Origin: Pseudomonas sp. CAN1
GTDB lineage: Bacteria; Pseudomonadota; Gammaproteobacteria; Pseudomonadales; Pseudomonadaceae
Assembly (NCBI RefSeq): GCF_030462585.1
Contig: NZ_JASMRU010000013.1
Span: forward strand, 46,239 to 110,238
DNA length: 64,000 nucleotides
Reading direction: 5' to 3'
Within the stretch, counting starts at the first letter, position 1; each line of letters starts with the position of its first letter. The notes below the pieces were generated by a model. It was not told where the DNA came from and did not search any database. It worked only from the letters and a program-made list of their open reading frames with translations. Below are positions 35,501 to 43,630 of the stretch, piece after piece. The position numbers were made by a program, and so were the translations under genes.

Positions 35501-36592
35501 TCCGAGTCCCTCGGCCGCGAGCTGCAGCGCATGACCGGCAGCCGCGTGCCGGAAGAGGCCTGGGCGGAAGCCGAGACCCAGGTGGAAAGCCACCTGCGGA
35601 TGAACATCGAAGTGGTCGACGCCCGTGGCAAGTTCCTCGGCGAAGGCCGCGATCTGGCCGAACTCACCGCGCGTTTCGCCGAGGCCAGCCAGGCCGCGCT
35701 GGCGATCCCGCAGGCGGACAAACCGCAGAAACCAGTGGAAGCCAAAGGCTTCGGCGAAGTCGCCGAGAAGCTCCAGCAGAAGGTTGCCGGGCTGTCGATG
35801 ACGGTTTACCCGGCGCTGGTGGAAGAGGCCGGCGTGGTGAAGGAGAACCGCTTCCCGACCCAGGCCGAAGCCGACTACCAACACCGCCGCGCCCTGCAGC
35901 GCCTGCTCCTGCAACAGCTGGCGGAGCCGGCCAAGTTCCTCCGGGGCAAGCTGCCGGGGCAGACCGACATGGGCCTGCTCTACCGCGAGCTGGGCCGCGT
36001 CGAGTCGCTGGTGGAAGACATCCTGCTGGCCAGCCTGGACAGCGCCATTCTGGATGGTGAAAGCAACCTGCCGCGCGATGGCGCCGGGCTCGCCTCCCTG
36101 GCCGAGAGGAAGCGCGGCGCCTGGACCGAACATGCCGAGCGCATCGCCCGCCTGACCCTGGAAATCCTCAAGCTCTGGCACGGCCTGCAGAAGCGCTTCA
36201 AGGGCAAGGTCGACCTCGCCATGACGGTGCCGCTGAACGACGTGAAGGGGCAGCTGGCCAAGCTGGTCTACCCCGGCTTCGTCCGCGATACGCCGCTGGA
36301 ATGGCTGAAGGAATACCCGCGCTACCTGAAGGCAGTCGAGCAGCGCCTGGACAAGGTCGCCGGGCAGGTCCAGCGCGACCGGGTGTGGAGCGGCGAGATG
36401 GCCGGCTACTGGGAGCAGTATTCGGCGCGCCTGGCCAAGCACGCCCAGGAAGGCAAGCGCGATCCGGAGCTGGTGATGTACCGCTGGATGCTGGAGGAGT
36501 ACCGCGTCTCGCTGTTCGCCCAGCAACTGGGGACGAAGGTGCCGGTGTCGGACAAGCGCCTGGCGAAACAGTGGAGCCAGGTCGAGGCCTGA
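32522..36592 (+). CDS. hrpA: ATP-dependent RNA helicase HrpA, with REP-encoded insertion
   Basis: DEAH-box helicase, 1356 residues, longer than the roughly 1300 usual for HrpA. Helicase motifs are intact: GETGSGKTTQLPK, VDEAHERSLN, ITSATIDLERF, ATNVAETSLTVPGI and QRKGRCGR. A helicase-associated region and the long HrpA-specific C-terminal domain (DUF3418) follow. Residues about 622-660 are translated from a REP doublet (34386-34501): RRSELARE at one end and VREQARSY at the other, in a linker between the helicase-associated part and DYAAVHKAILSGLLSQIG. The frame stays open, so the protein should be made. The start (ATG 32522) is tentative. E. coli HrpA rescues stalled ribosomes. Confidence 0.92.
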   Translation: MTTDSTPTPEQLLQRMDHAMIRDRHRLRRQLHELRKHPDEAKLAQWAERFQASCAKAEARRASIPKIRYDDSLPIAAKRDEIKAALEKSQVVVIAGETGSGKTTQLPKICLELGRGTHGLIGHTQPRRLAARSVATRVAEEIGTPLGSLVGYQVRFEDQSDDSTLIKLMTDGILLAETQHDRYLERYDTIIVDEAHERSLNIDFLLGFLKTLLHRRPDLKLIITSATIDLERFSKHFGDAPIVEVSGRTYPVDTWYRPLAAEVDEDGEALFDDLSVDQGILRALDEIAAHEREIGKRPGDVLVFLPGEREIRDAADMLRKANLRHTEVLPLYARLTPAEQQKIFAPMPGRKIVLATNVAETSLTVPGIRYVIDSGTARISRYSYRAKVQRLPIEAVSQASANQRKGRCGRVEPGICVRLYSEEDFNGRPAFTDPEILRTNLAAVILQMLHLRLGDIEAFPFIEPPDSKAINDGFTLLQELSAVNREGQLTPLGRQLARLPVDPRLGRMLLEAAQLGSLPEVLTVASALSVQDPRERPMDRQQAADQAHAQWKDPDSDFAALINLWRGFEEQRQALGSNPLRNWCRKNFLNYLRLREWRDAHRQLTLICRELQLPFTKPDASRRSELAREQPNAAKPQDNKGRQPAVDKGAKPVREQARSYKGGEPDTKPRDIDYAAVHKAILSGLLSQIGQKAEEGDYLGARQRRFWIHPSSVIGRKKPQWIMAAELVETTKLFARMVAKIEPDWLEPLAGHLVKKNYLEPHWEKRRGQVVAYEQVTLYGLIIIGRRPVNYGPIDAPVSREMFIREALVRGEINSRAKCLSANRQLLEKLDELEAKARRRDILADEETLFAYYDERLPADIYQSASFEKWYEREHRQQPDLLIMREEDVLARDASEVTAGLYPDRLRLGDLQLPLTYHFEPGHVRDGVTVRVPAPLLPQLPAQRLEWLVPGLLEAKCIELVRSLPKAIRKNFVPVPDFVRAALGKMVFAEGGLSESLGRELQRMTGSRVPEEAWAEAETQVESHLRMNIEVVDARGKFLGEGRDLAELTARFAEASQAALAIPQADKPQKPVEAKGFGEVAEKLQQKVAGLSMTVYPALVEEAGVVKENRFPTQAEADYQHRRALQRLLLQQLAEPAKFLRGKLPGQTDMGLLYRELGRVESLVEDILLASLDSAILDGESNLPRDGAGLASLAERKRGAWTEHAERIARLTLEILKLWHGLQKRFKGKVDLAMTVPLNDVKGQLAKLVYPGFVRDTPLEWLKEYPRYLKAVEQRLDKVAGQVQRDRVWSGEMAGYWEQYSARLAKHAQEGKRDPELVMYRWMLEEYRVSLFAQQLGTKVPVSDKRLAKQWSQVEA
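34386..34501. repeat. REP doublet (REPIN) inside the hrpA coding region
   Basis: Two perfect 24-bp inverted arms (34386-34409 and 34478-34501) beginning GTAGGAGCGAGCTTGCTCGC separated by 68 bp, total 116 bp. The left arm is identical to the intergenic unit at 5062-5085. The whole element is read in frame with no stop as part of HrpA. Such elements are normally intergenic. Confidence 0.92.
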
Positions 36593-36622
36593 TGCTCCGA
36601 GCCCTGGCACAAGGATGAAGCC

Positions 36623-37216
36623 ATGCCGTCGAATCTCGAGATAGCCGCGAACCTGGTCAACCTGCTGGCGGTACTGCTGGCGGCGCGCAACAGCGTCCAT
36701 ACCTGGACGCTGGGCGTGGTCGGTTGCCTGCTGTTCGGCTGGATGTTCTACACCGTGCAGTTGTACGCCGACGTGCTGCTGCAAGGCTTCTTCGTCGTCA
36801 CCAGCCTGATGGGCTGCTGGGCCTGGCTGCGCGGCAATGCCGGTGCGGCGCTGCCGATCAGTCGCACCGCCTCCCGCGACCTGCTGGCGATGGCGGCGCT
36901 GGCGGTGCTGGTGGCGTCGGGTTACGCACTGCTGCTGCACCATTTCACCGATGCCTACGCGCCGTGGGTCGACTCGCTGGTGCTGGCATTCAGCGTGCTG
37001 GCGCAGTTCCTGCTCATGCGCCGGCGTCTGGAGAACTGGTTCATCTGGCTGCTGGTGAACAGCCTCGCAGTACCTCTGTATGCCTCGCGCGGCCTGTATC
37101 TGACGGCGGCGCTTTACCTGTTGTTCTGGTTTAACGCCTGGTACGGCCTGTATCGCTGGCGCGCCGAATTGCGTTTGCAAGGCCGGCCCGTGGTCGCGGC
37201 AGGAGCGCCGGCCTGA
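36623..37216 (+). CDS. pnuC: Nicotinamide riboside transporter PnuC
   Basis: Inner-membrane facilitator of nicotinamide riboside uptake, 197 residues, about seven helices. Family landmarks are the N-terminal LEIAANLVNLLAVLLAARNS, WMFYTVQLYADVLLQGFFV, and the C-terminal NAWYGLYRWR with Trp/Asn residues of the substrate pore. It begins 30 bp after hrpA with AAGGA upstream, and its stop overlaps the nadR start (TGATG), so uptake and phosphorylation of nicotinamide riboside are made together. Confidence 0.92.
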   Translation: MPSNLEIAANLVNLLAVLLAARNSVHTWTLGVVGCLLFGWMFYTVQLYADVLLQGFFVVTSLMGCWAWLRGNAGAALPISRTASRDLLAMAALAVLVASGYALLLHHFTDAYAPWVDSLVLAFSVLAQFLLMRRRLENWFIWLLVNSLAVPLYASRGLYLTAALYLLFWFNAWYGLYRWRAELRLQGRPVVAAGAPA

Positions 37217-38232
37217 TGGTCGAGGCCGGGCTGATCGTCGGCAAGTTCTCGCCGCTGCACCGGGGGCATGAACACCTGATCCTACAGGCGCAGCAGCAGT
37301 GCCGGCGCCTCTACCTGCTGTGCTATTCGCTGCCGGAAATGCCCGGCTGCCCGGCGTCGCTACGGGAGAAGTGGCTGCGCGAACGCTACGCCGAGCTGCC
37401 CAGCTGGGTCATTACCCCCGCGCGAGTGGCGGCCTGGCGCGCAGCAGGCAAGGAGCTGCCGGAGCTACCGGAGAACGACGCGGCGGAAGGCCTGCACCGG
37501 CAGTTCGTCGCCGACTTCTGCCGGGAGGTGATCGGCGAGACCGTGCAGGCGGTGTTCACCAGCGAAGACTACGGCGATGGCTTCGCGGCCCATCTGGCGG
37601 CGAGCTTCGGCCATCCGGTGCGGCATGTCAGTGTCGACCGCCTGCGCGTCACGGTGCCGGTCTCGGGCACGGCGTTGCGTGGCGATGTGCACGCACTGCG
37701 CGATTTCCTCGCGCCGTCGGTCTACGCGGATTTCGTCGAGCGTGTGGTTTTTCTCGGCGGCGAGTCCACCGGCAAGTCCACCCTCAGCCAGCGGCTGGCG
37801 CAGGTCACGGGAACGCAATACGTGGCCGAGTACGGTCGTGAGTTGTGGGAAGAGAAGGGCGGGGCGCTGGTCTACGACGACCTGCTGCACATCGCCGAAA
37901 CCCAGGTGGCGCGTGAAACCGAGGCGTGCGCGAAGGCGTCGCGCTACCTGTTCTGCGATACCTCGCCATTGACCACGCTGCTCTACTGCCAGTCGATGTT
38001 CGGTCGCGCCGAGGAGGCGTTGCAGCGACTGGCCGAGCGACCTTACGCGCGGGTGTTCCTCTGCGCCGATGATTTTCCCTTCGTGCAGGACGGCACTCGG
38101 CGCGAAGAGGATTTCCGCCGCTGGCAGCAGGCCTGGTACGTCGCCGAGCTGCAACGGCGCGGCATCGACTACCAGCTGTTGAGCGGGACGCTGGAGCAGC
38201 GCACGGAGCAAGTGCTCCGCGCGCTGGGCTAG
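37216..38232 (+). CDS. nadR: Nicotinamide riboside kinase/NMN adenylyltransferase (NadR without repressor domain)
   Basis: Bifunctional salvage enzyme: phosphorylates nicotinamide riboside to NMN and can adenylate NMN to NAD. It has 338 residues. The nucleotidyltransferase domain starts VGKFSPLHRGHEHLI (HxGH) and includes VSGTALRGD (ISxTxxR-like); the kinase domain carries Walker A LGGESTGKST near residue 180 and DTSPLTTLLY. The helix-turn-helix repressor domain found at the N-terminus of enteric NadR is absent, so this protein is enzymatic only. It is coupled to pnuC. Confidence 0.92.
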   Translation: MVEAGLIVGKFSPLHRGHEHLILQAQQQCRRLYLLCYSLPEMPGCPASLREKWLRERYAELPSWVITPARVAAWRAAGKELPELPENDAAEGLHRQFVADFCREVIGETVQAVFTSEDYGDGFAAHLAASFGHPVRHVSVDRLRVTVPVSGTALRGDVHALRDFLAPSVYADFVERVVFLGGESTGKSTLSQRLAQVTGTQYVAEYGRELWEEKGGALVYDDLLHIAETQVARETEACAKASRYLFCDTSPLTTLLYCQSMFGRAEEALQRLAERPYARVFLCADDFPFVQDGTRREEDFRRWQQAWYVAELQRRGIDYQLLSGTLEQRTEQVLRALG

Positions 38233-38237
38233 CAGCC

Positions 38238-38942
38238 TTAGTCGCGCTTGGGAATGTTCAGCCCGCGCTGCACCGCCGGCCGCGCGAGGAAGCGCTCGAG
38301 CACGCGCTTGACGTTGTGGAAGTTGTCGAAGCCCACCAGATCGCCGGCCTCGTAGAAACCGACCAGGTTGCGAATCCACGGGAAGGTGGCGATGTCGGCG
38401 ATGGTGTAGCGCTCGCCCATGATCCAGTCGCGGCCTTCGAGGTGGCGGTCGAGCACGCTCAGCAGGCGTTTGGATTCGTCCACGTAGCGCTGCAGCGGGC
38501 GCTTGTCCTCGTAGTCCTTGCCGGCGAATTTGTTGAAGAAGCCGATCTGGCCGAACATCGGGCCGATGCCGCCCATCTGGAACATCAGCCACTGCAGGGT
38601 TTCGTAGCGGCCGCTGGCGCCGGGGGCGATCAGCGAGTCGGTCTTGTCGGCGAGGTAGACCAGGATCGCGCCGGATTCGAACAGCGCCAGCGGCTTACCG
38701 TCGGGGCCGTTGGGATCGAGGATCGCCGGGATCTTGTTGTTCGGGTTCAGCGAGAGGAATTCCGGGGACAGCTGGTCGTTGCGCTCGAAGCTGACCAGGT
38801 GCGGCTCGTAGGGCAGGCCGAGCTCTTCCAGCATGATCGACACCTTCACGCCGTTGGGCGTGGGCAGCGAATACAGCTGCAGGCGGTCAGGGTGTTCGGC
38901 GGGCCATTTGCGGGTGATGGGGAACGCGGAAAGGTCTGACAT
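38238..38942 (-). CDS. Glutathione S-transferase family protein (YghU/GstB-like)
   Basis: Cytoplasmic GST-fold protein, 234 residues. Thioredoxin-like N-terminal domain (LYSLPTPNGVKVSIMLEELGLPYE, NPNNKIPAILDP, ALFESGAILVYLADK with the gamma-glutamyl-binding ES) and an all-helical C-terminal domain (GRDWIMGERYTIADIATFPW). The TPNG motif and N-terminal extension fit the Nu-class/YghU-YfcG group, which bind two GSH and have disulfide reductase activity. Convergent with nadR, 5 bp apart. Confidence 0.87.
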   Translation of the reverse strand: MSDLSAFPITRKWPAEHPDRLQLYSLPTPNGVKVSIMLEELGLPYEPHLVSFERNDQLSPEFLSLNPNNKIPAILDPNGPDGKPLALFESGAILVYLADKTDSLIAPGASGRYETLQWLMFQMGGIGPMFGQIGFFNKFAGKDYEDKRPLQRYVDESKRLLSVLDRHLEGRDWIMGERYTIADIATFPWIRNLVGFYEAGDLVGFDNFHNVKRVLERFLARPAVQRGLNIPKRD

Positions 38943-39096
38943 GCATACTCCGGTCAGGTGAGCAGGATCGTGAGTCGGCCCTCAGGATAGCCCTCCGCGC
39001 GCCGCCGGTCATGACCCGCGCGCGACAACCCGGTATGGTGCGGGCCCATAGACAAGCCAATGGCCCCCGACGCGGTCAACAGACAAGGAACCCAGC

Positions 39097-39534
39097 ATGA
39101 GCCTGCACGGCACCTACGATCCGCAGAACATCTTCGCCCAGATCATCAAGGGCGACGCCCCCTGCTACAAGCTCTACGAGGACGACGATGTGCTCGCCTT
39201 CCTCGACCTGTTCCCGCAGTCCTACGGCCACGCGCTGGTGATCCCGAAGAACTCCCCGGCGCGCAATATCCTCGAAGTCGACCCGGACGCCCTGGCCAAG
39301 GTGATGCGCGTGGTGCAGCGCCTGACCGCGGTGATCGTCGACGAGCTCAACCCTGATGGCGTGCAGGTCGCCCAGTTTAACGGCGCCCCGGCCGGGCAGA
39401 CGGTGTTCCACATCCACGTGCACATCGTCCCGCGCTATGCCGGCGAAGGCCTGGGCATTCACGCGGCGAACAAGGCCGATGCGCTGGAGCTGGAGAAGCT
39501 GCAGGCGCGCCTCGTTGCTCGCCTGAACGGCTGA
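39097..39534 (+). CDS. HIT family nucleotide-binding hydrolase
   Basis: Histidine-triad protein, 145 residues, with FAQIIKGDAPCYKLYEDDD at the N-terminus, SYGHALVIPKNS and the catalytic triad HIHVHIVPR. Members hydrolyse AMP-linked adducts such as adenosine phosphoramidates. Single gene; ATG preceded by AAGGAA. I recall an HIT gene (PA3295) near hrpA in P. aeruginosa. Confidence 0.9.
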   Translation: MSLHGTYDPQNIFAQIIKGDAPCYKLYEDDDVLAFLDLFPQSYGHALVIPKNSPARNILEVDPDALAKVMRVVQRLTAVIVDELNPDGVQVAQFNGAPAGQTVFHIHVHIVPRYAGEGLGIHAANKADALELEKLQARLVARLNG

Positions 39535-39556
39535 GGCGCGCCCGTGCGGTCGGGGT

Positions 39557-39991
39557 TTACTCGACCGCCGGCTTGATGTCGAAACCGGTACGGTTGTCGC
39601 TGACGATGCGGAAGGCGTTGTTGCCGCCCGGCTCCAGCGGTACCAGCAGTTCGCGACGCAGCATGGCCTTGCTGCACAGGCCGTCGCCATCCTTGTCGCC
39701 GATGATGCCGACCACGTGCTTGCCGGCCGGTACGTGGAAGCTGGCCGCCTCGCCCTTGCCGATGCGCGCGGCGATCTCGTGGTCGATGGTGAGGGCGACG
39801 TAGCAGCCGCCGCCGATGTAGCCGACGTCGCGGGTCACGTCGACCTTGACGCTGTCCTTGCCCGGCTGCTGGTAGCCCAGCAGGCGGTCGGCGGGAACCG
39901 GGTGGACTTCATCGCTCTGGTACGAGGCGCAACCGGACAGTACCCCAGTGGCAACGGCGAGCACGGACAGCACGGCAAGGATCGAACGCAT
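39557..39991 (-). CDS. Putative lipoprotein
   Basis: 144 residues with a lipoprotein signal peptide (MRSILAVLSVLAVATGVLSG, lipobox LSG-C at Cys21, Ala next, Ser at +3). The mature part is beta-rich with a glycine-rich GYIGGGCYVALTIDHEIAARI, a pattern like the DUF2846-type lipoproteins (FYVPAGKH.V like SFHVPAGKHVVG). Two further Cys may pair. Function unknown. Convergent with the HIT gene. Confidence 0.75.
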   Translation of the reverse strand: MRSILAVLSVLAVATGVLSGCASYQSDEVHPVPADRLLGYQQPGKDSVKVDVTRDVGYIGGGCYVALTIDHEIAARIGKGEAASFHVPAGKHVVGIIGDKDGDGLCSKAMLRRELLVPLEPGGNNAFRIVSDNRTGFDIKPAVE

Positions 39992-40164
39992 AGACTTCCT
40001 CCATGGACAATGCGCCTAGGCTAGCCCATTCACCCGGATTCCGTCGGGTTCGCAACGCGTTGTAGGAAATTGGAGTAGTCTTCAGGAAACCTGAATCGGG
40101 CTGGAGTGCCCGGATGCCGCCATATCGGCCGAACCGCCGGGCGGTCGAGCCAAGGAGCAGGGCG

Positions 40165-41229
40165 ATGCACCGCAACAGCGACCCCGAACGGATTTTCGAT
40201 TCCAACGCCGGGCCGACGGGCCTGGAGGAAGCCGACCACCGCCTGCTGATGCGGCTGATCTTCGGTTGTACCGGGGCGACCCTGGGGCTGTTCTCGATCC
40301 TGCAATTCCTCGCCGGCAACCTCTGGCTGTCCGGCGCCGAGCTGGCCACCTGCGGCTTGCTGCTGTGGGCAGCGCACCGTCTGCAGCGGGTCCGCCGGCT
40401 GGTGCCGTGGATCATCGCCTACCTGCTGCCGACCTTCTGTTTCATCCTCTACATCATCGTCATGCCCAACGCCTCGGCGTCGGCCTTCGTCTGGGTCTAC
40501 CTGATGCCGGTGATGGCCTACCTGTTGCTGGGAAAGTGGCGTGGGTTCCTGCTCGCCGTGCCGTTCATGCTGATCGCCACGGTGATGTACCTGCACGCCA
40601 ACCACCTGCGCCTGGATGCGCCGGGGCTGATCGACATCGGCAACGGCATCTTCTGCGGCGTGCTGGTGATCGCCTTCATGCATGTCTACGAGGAACGCCG
40701 CGCCGCCGCCTACAAGCAGCTGCGGCACCTGGCACTGACCGACGCGCTGACCGGGGTGGCCAGCCGCGAGAGCTTCCAGAGCGCGCTGCGCCGCTGCATC
40801 CAGGAGGCGGCGCGCTACGAGACGCGGCTGGTGCTGGTGGTGCTCGACGTCGACCACTTCAAGGGCATCAACGACCAGTACGGCCATGACGCCGGCGACA
40901 AGGCCCTGCAGCATCTGTGCGCGCGCCTGCGCCATCGCCTGCGCGCCACCGACCTGATCGGCCGGCTCGGCGGCGAGGAGTTCGGCCTGCTGCTGCCGTT
41001 CACCGACCGCTTCGACGCCAAGCCGCTGGTGGAGTCGCTGCGCCGGGAGATCGACGAGGCCTCACTGATGTACCACGGCCAGCGCATCCGCATCTCCGCT
41101 ACCTTCGGCCTCGCCGAATGGCCGGGCGACGGGCTGGATGCGGACGAGCTCTACCGCTGCACCGACCGCCGCCTGTATCGCGGCAAGGCCGAGGGGCGCA
41201 ACCGCCTGGTCTACAGCGACCCGGCCTGA
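40165..41229 (+). CDS. Membrane GGDEF diguanylate cyclase
   Basis: Inner-membrane c-di-GMP synthase, 354 residues. The N-terminal 195 residues hold about six helices without a recognised periplasmic sensor domain (similar to 7TM/MASE-like sensors). The catalytic domain has LALTDALTGVASRESF, VVLDVDHFKGINDQYGHDAGD, an active-site GGEEF and the RxxD inhibitory site five residues before it (RATD). ATG 40165 has AAGGAG 7 nt upstream. The end overlaps the convergent acyltransferase gene by 19 bp. Confidence 0.9.
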   Translation: MHRNSDPERIFDSNAGPTGLEEADHRLLMRLIFGCTGATLGLFSILQFLAGNLWLSGAELATCGLLLWAAHRLQRVRRLVPWIIAYLLPTFCFILYIIVMPNASASAFVWVYLMPVMAYLLLGKWRGFLLAVPFMLIATVMYLHANHLRLDAPGLIDIGNGIFCGVLVIAFMHVYEERRAAAYKQLRHLALTDALTGVASRESFQSALRRCIQEAARYETRLVLVVLDVDHFKGINDQYGHDAGDKALQHLCARLRHRLRATDLIGRLGGEEFGLLLPFTDRFDAKPLVESLRREIDEASLMYHGQRIRISATFGLAEWPGDGLDADELYRCTDRRLYRGKAEGRNRLVYSDPA

Positions 41230-42254
41230 GCTCGCCGGGCTGCCAGCGGCTCGGCAATCCGCGCGTAGGCGCTGCGCACCTGCCGCGCCATCTTCCGTTC
41301 CACCCACTCGTAGCTCAGCCAGGACAGCAGCAGAATCGCCGGCACGCTGATGCTCAGCGTCTGGTACGGCGTCAGGCCCAGCCGTTCATGCAGCCAGTAG
41401 GCGGCCAGCCACAGCACGATGACGTGGAGCAGGTACACCGAGTAGGACCAGTCGCCCAACGCATGCAGCACCCGGCTGCGCTCGAACAGCGGCTCCAGCG
41501 CCACGCAGGCGGCCAGCAGCGCGGCGGCGGGCAGGCCCCAGGTCAGCAGGCGCCAGGGGTGGTCGGCGGGGAACAGCGCGATGGTCGTCACCGCCACGGC
41601 CGCCATCGTCAGAGCCAACGGGCGTGGCCAGTTCAGCCAGCCGCGCCGGTACAGCGCTGCCAGGCCGAGGCCGAGGAGGAACTCGAAGATGATCGGGTTG
41701 CGGTAGAAGTTGCTCAGCCACGGCTCGCGCGCCAGCACCTGTGCCACCAGCAGCACCAGCGCGGTCACCAGCCAGGGGCGCCAGCGTTCGGCGACCAGGA
41801 AGGACAGGGCGAACAGGCCGTAGAAAAGCATTTCGAAGTTGAGCGTCCAACCCACCGGCAACACCGGGTAGAGGCCGAAGCCGCCGGGGTTCTCGCTCGG
41901 GATGAACAGCAGCGACAGCAGCAGCGACTTGCCGCCGACACCGTAGACCGGCATCACGTCGGCGAAGGCATAGATGATCAGCGCGGTGATCGCCGTGTAC
42001 AGCCAGTAGGCCGGGGCGACGCGGGCCAGGCGCTGGACCAGGAAGGTCACTGGTGACATCGGCCGGCCGGCGCTGGAGAGGTGGATCACGAAGCCGCTGA
42101 GGACGAAGAAGATGTCCACCCCGACCTGGCCGCGGGTGGAGAGGAGCTTGCCGCCGAGGCTGTCGGCGCGGAAATCGAAGAACACCTGCATGAAGTGATG
42201 GAATACCACCAGCCAGGCGGCCAGTGCCCGCAGTGCCTGAAGCGAAACCAGCAT
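41211..42254 (-). CDS. Acyltransferase 3 family membrane protein (OafA-like)
   Basis: Polytopic inner-membrane acyltransferase, 347 residues, about ten helices. The family start MLVSLQALRALAAWLVVFHH contains the catalytic-type His, and VGVDIFFVLSGFVIHLS and GWTLNFEMLFYGLFALSFL follow, as in enzymes that O-acetylate sugars of O-antigen, peptidoglycan or nod factors. No SGNH domain is attached. It is a single gene between a GGDEF gene and an MFS gene; the acceptor is unknown. Confidence 0.85.
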   Translation of the reverse strand: MLVSLQALRALAAWLVVFHHFMQVFFDFRADSLGGKLLSTRGQVGVDIFFVLSGFVIHLSSAGRPMSPVTFLVQRLARVAPAYWLYTAITALIIYAFADVMPVYGVGGKSLLLSLLFIPSENPGGFGLYPVLPVGWTLNFEMLFYGLFALSFLVAERWRPWLVTALVLLVAQVLAREPWLSNFYRNPIIFEFLLGLGLAALYRRGWLNWPRPLALTMAAVAVTTIALFPADHPWRLLTWGLPAAALLAACVALEPLFERSRVLHALGDWSYSVYLLHVIVLWLAAYWLHERLGLTPYQTLSISVPAILLLSWLSYEWVERKMARQVRSAYARIAEPLAARRAQAGSL

Positions 42255-42285
42255 GGGTGGGCGAGTCCTCCGTCTGTGGATATAA

Positions 42286-42317
42286 GGAAAGGGGCGCGAC
42301 AGTGCGCGCCCCTTTCC
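42286..42317 (-). terminator. Hairpin after the MFS gene
   Basis: 13-bp perfect stem (42286-42298 with 42305-42317) 25 bp after the MFS stop on the minus strand. The T tract after it (CCTTATA) is weak, so termination may be partial. Confidence 0.6.
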
Positions 42318-42342
42318 TCGACAGTGCGGTTTCGCCGATCGT

Positions 42343-43527
42343 TCACCGGGCCTGCTGGACGGTCGCTGCCGGTAGCGCCGGTCCGCGCTCCAGGCGCAGG
42401 CACAGCAGCGCGGTGATGATGGCCGCCACCGGCAGCATGGCGCCGACCCAGGGCAGCGCGGCGAGGCCGGGGCCGTGGTCGATGGTCATGCCACCGAGCC
42501 AGGCACCCAGGGCATTGCCCAGGTTGAACGCGGCGATGTTGAAGCTGGCCGCGACGCTCTGGCCGGCGCCGTGGGCCTTCTCCAGCACCCACATCTGCAG
42601 CGGCGGCACGGTGGCGAAACCGGCGGCGCCGAGCAGGGCGATGAAGATCACCACGGCGACCTGGTTCTGCAACGCGAAGCTCATCAGCCCCATCACCACC
42701 GCTAGCGCCACCAGGCTGCCGAGCAGGGCGGGCACCAGCCGGCGGTCGGCCAGCTTGCCACCGAGCAGGTTGCCCAGCACCAGGCCGCCGCCGAACACCA
42801 GCAGCACCGGCGATACAGCGCCTTCGGAGAAGCCGGCAAGGCGGGTCAGCAGCGGCGACACGTAGCTGAATACGGTGAACACGCCGCCGAAGCCGAGCAC
42901 GGTGGTCAGCAGGCCGAGTAGCACGGCCGGGCGTTTCAGCACGCGGAAGTCGTCGCGCAGGTTGCCGGCGGCCGGCGGCGCGCTGTTGCGCGGCAGGTAG
43001 AGCGCGAGGATCGCCAGGGCCAGCACACCGATGCCGGTCACCACCCAGAAGGCCGCGCGCCAGCCGTACAGCTGACCGAGCCAGGTGCCCAGCGGCACGC
43101 CGAGGATGGTGGCGACGGTGAGGCCGGTGAACATCAGCGCAATGGCCGAGGCGCGGCGTTCGGCCGGCACCAGGCTGGTGGCGACCACCGAACCGACGCC
43201 GAAGAAGGTGCCGTGGGCGAAGGAGGTGAGCACTCGGGCCGCCATCAGCGTGGCGTAGTCCGGCGCCAGGGCACAGGCAAGGTTGCCGAGGGTGAAGATC
43301 ACCATCAGCCCGAGCAGGGTGCGGCGCTGCGGCCAGCGCGCGGTGAGGGCGGTGAGCAGTGGCGCACCGAGCACCACGCCCAGGGCGTAGCCGGAGATCA
43401 GCAGGCCGGCGGCGGAGATGGACACGCCGAAGTCATGGCCGACCTCCAGCAGCAATCCCATGATCACGAATTCGGTAACGCCGATGCCAAAGGCACCGGC
43501 GGTCAAGGCATACAAGGCAATGGGCAC
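42343..43527 (-). CDS. MFS transporter (AraJ/DHA1 family)
   Basis: Inner-membrane exporter, 394 residues, 12 helices, starting at GTG 43527 (MPIALYALTAGAFGIGVTEFV, the classic AraJ-type N-terminus; GGGAG lies 7 nt upstream). Motif ALTARWPQRRTLL follows helix 2. Likely exports drugs or sugars; substrate unknown. It is divergent from a LysR gene 103 bp away, the usual arrangement for a regulator controlling an exporter. Confidence 0.87.
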   Translation of the reverse strand: MPIALYALTAGAFGIGVTEFVIMGLLLEVGHDFGVSISAAGLLISGYALGVVLGAPLLTALTARWPQRRTLLGLMVIFTLGNLACALAPDYATLMAARVLTSFAHGTFFGVGSVVATSLVPAERRASAIALMFTGLTVATILGVPLGTWLGQLYGWRAAFWVVTGIGVLALAILALYLPRNSAPPAAGNLRDDFRVLKRPAVLLGLLTTVLGFGGVFTVFSYVSPLLTRLAGFSEGAVSPVLLVFGGGLVLGNLLGGKLADRRLVPALLGSLVALAVVMGLMSFALQNQVAVVIFIALLGAAGFATVPPLQMWVLEKAHGAGQSVAASFNIAAFNLGNALGAWLGGMTIDHGPGLAALPWVGAMLPVAAIITALLCLRLERGPALPAATVQQAR

Positions 43528-43630
43528 GTGGGATCTCCCGGATGATTCGTAGAATGGGCGCCACGTTATCGCTGTGTGGATTGCTGATATAGACTGCCTT
43601 TGAGCAAATCACCTGTGAATTGAATTCAAC

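Noticed and set aside
32381-37180. Very long open frame antisense to hrpA, pnuC
   Set aside because: Shadow of GC-rich codons in the opposite strand; low-complexity Gln/Ala/His-rich product, no family resemblance, no ribosome site.
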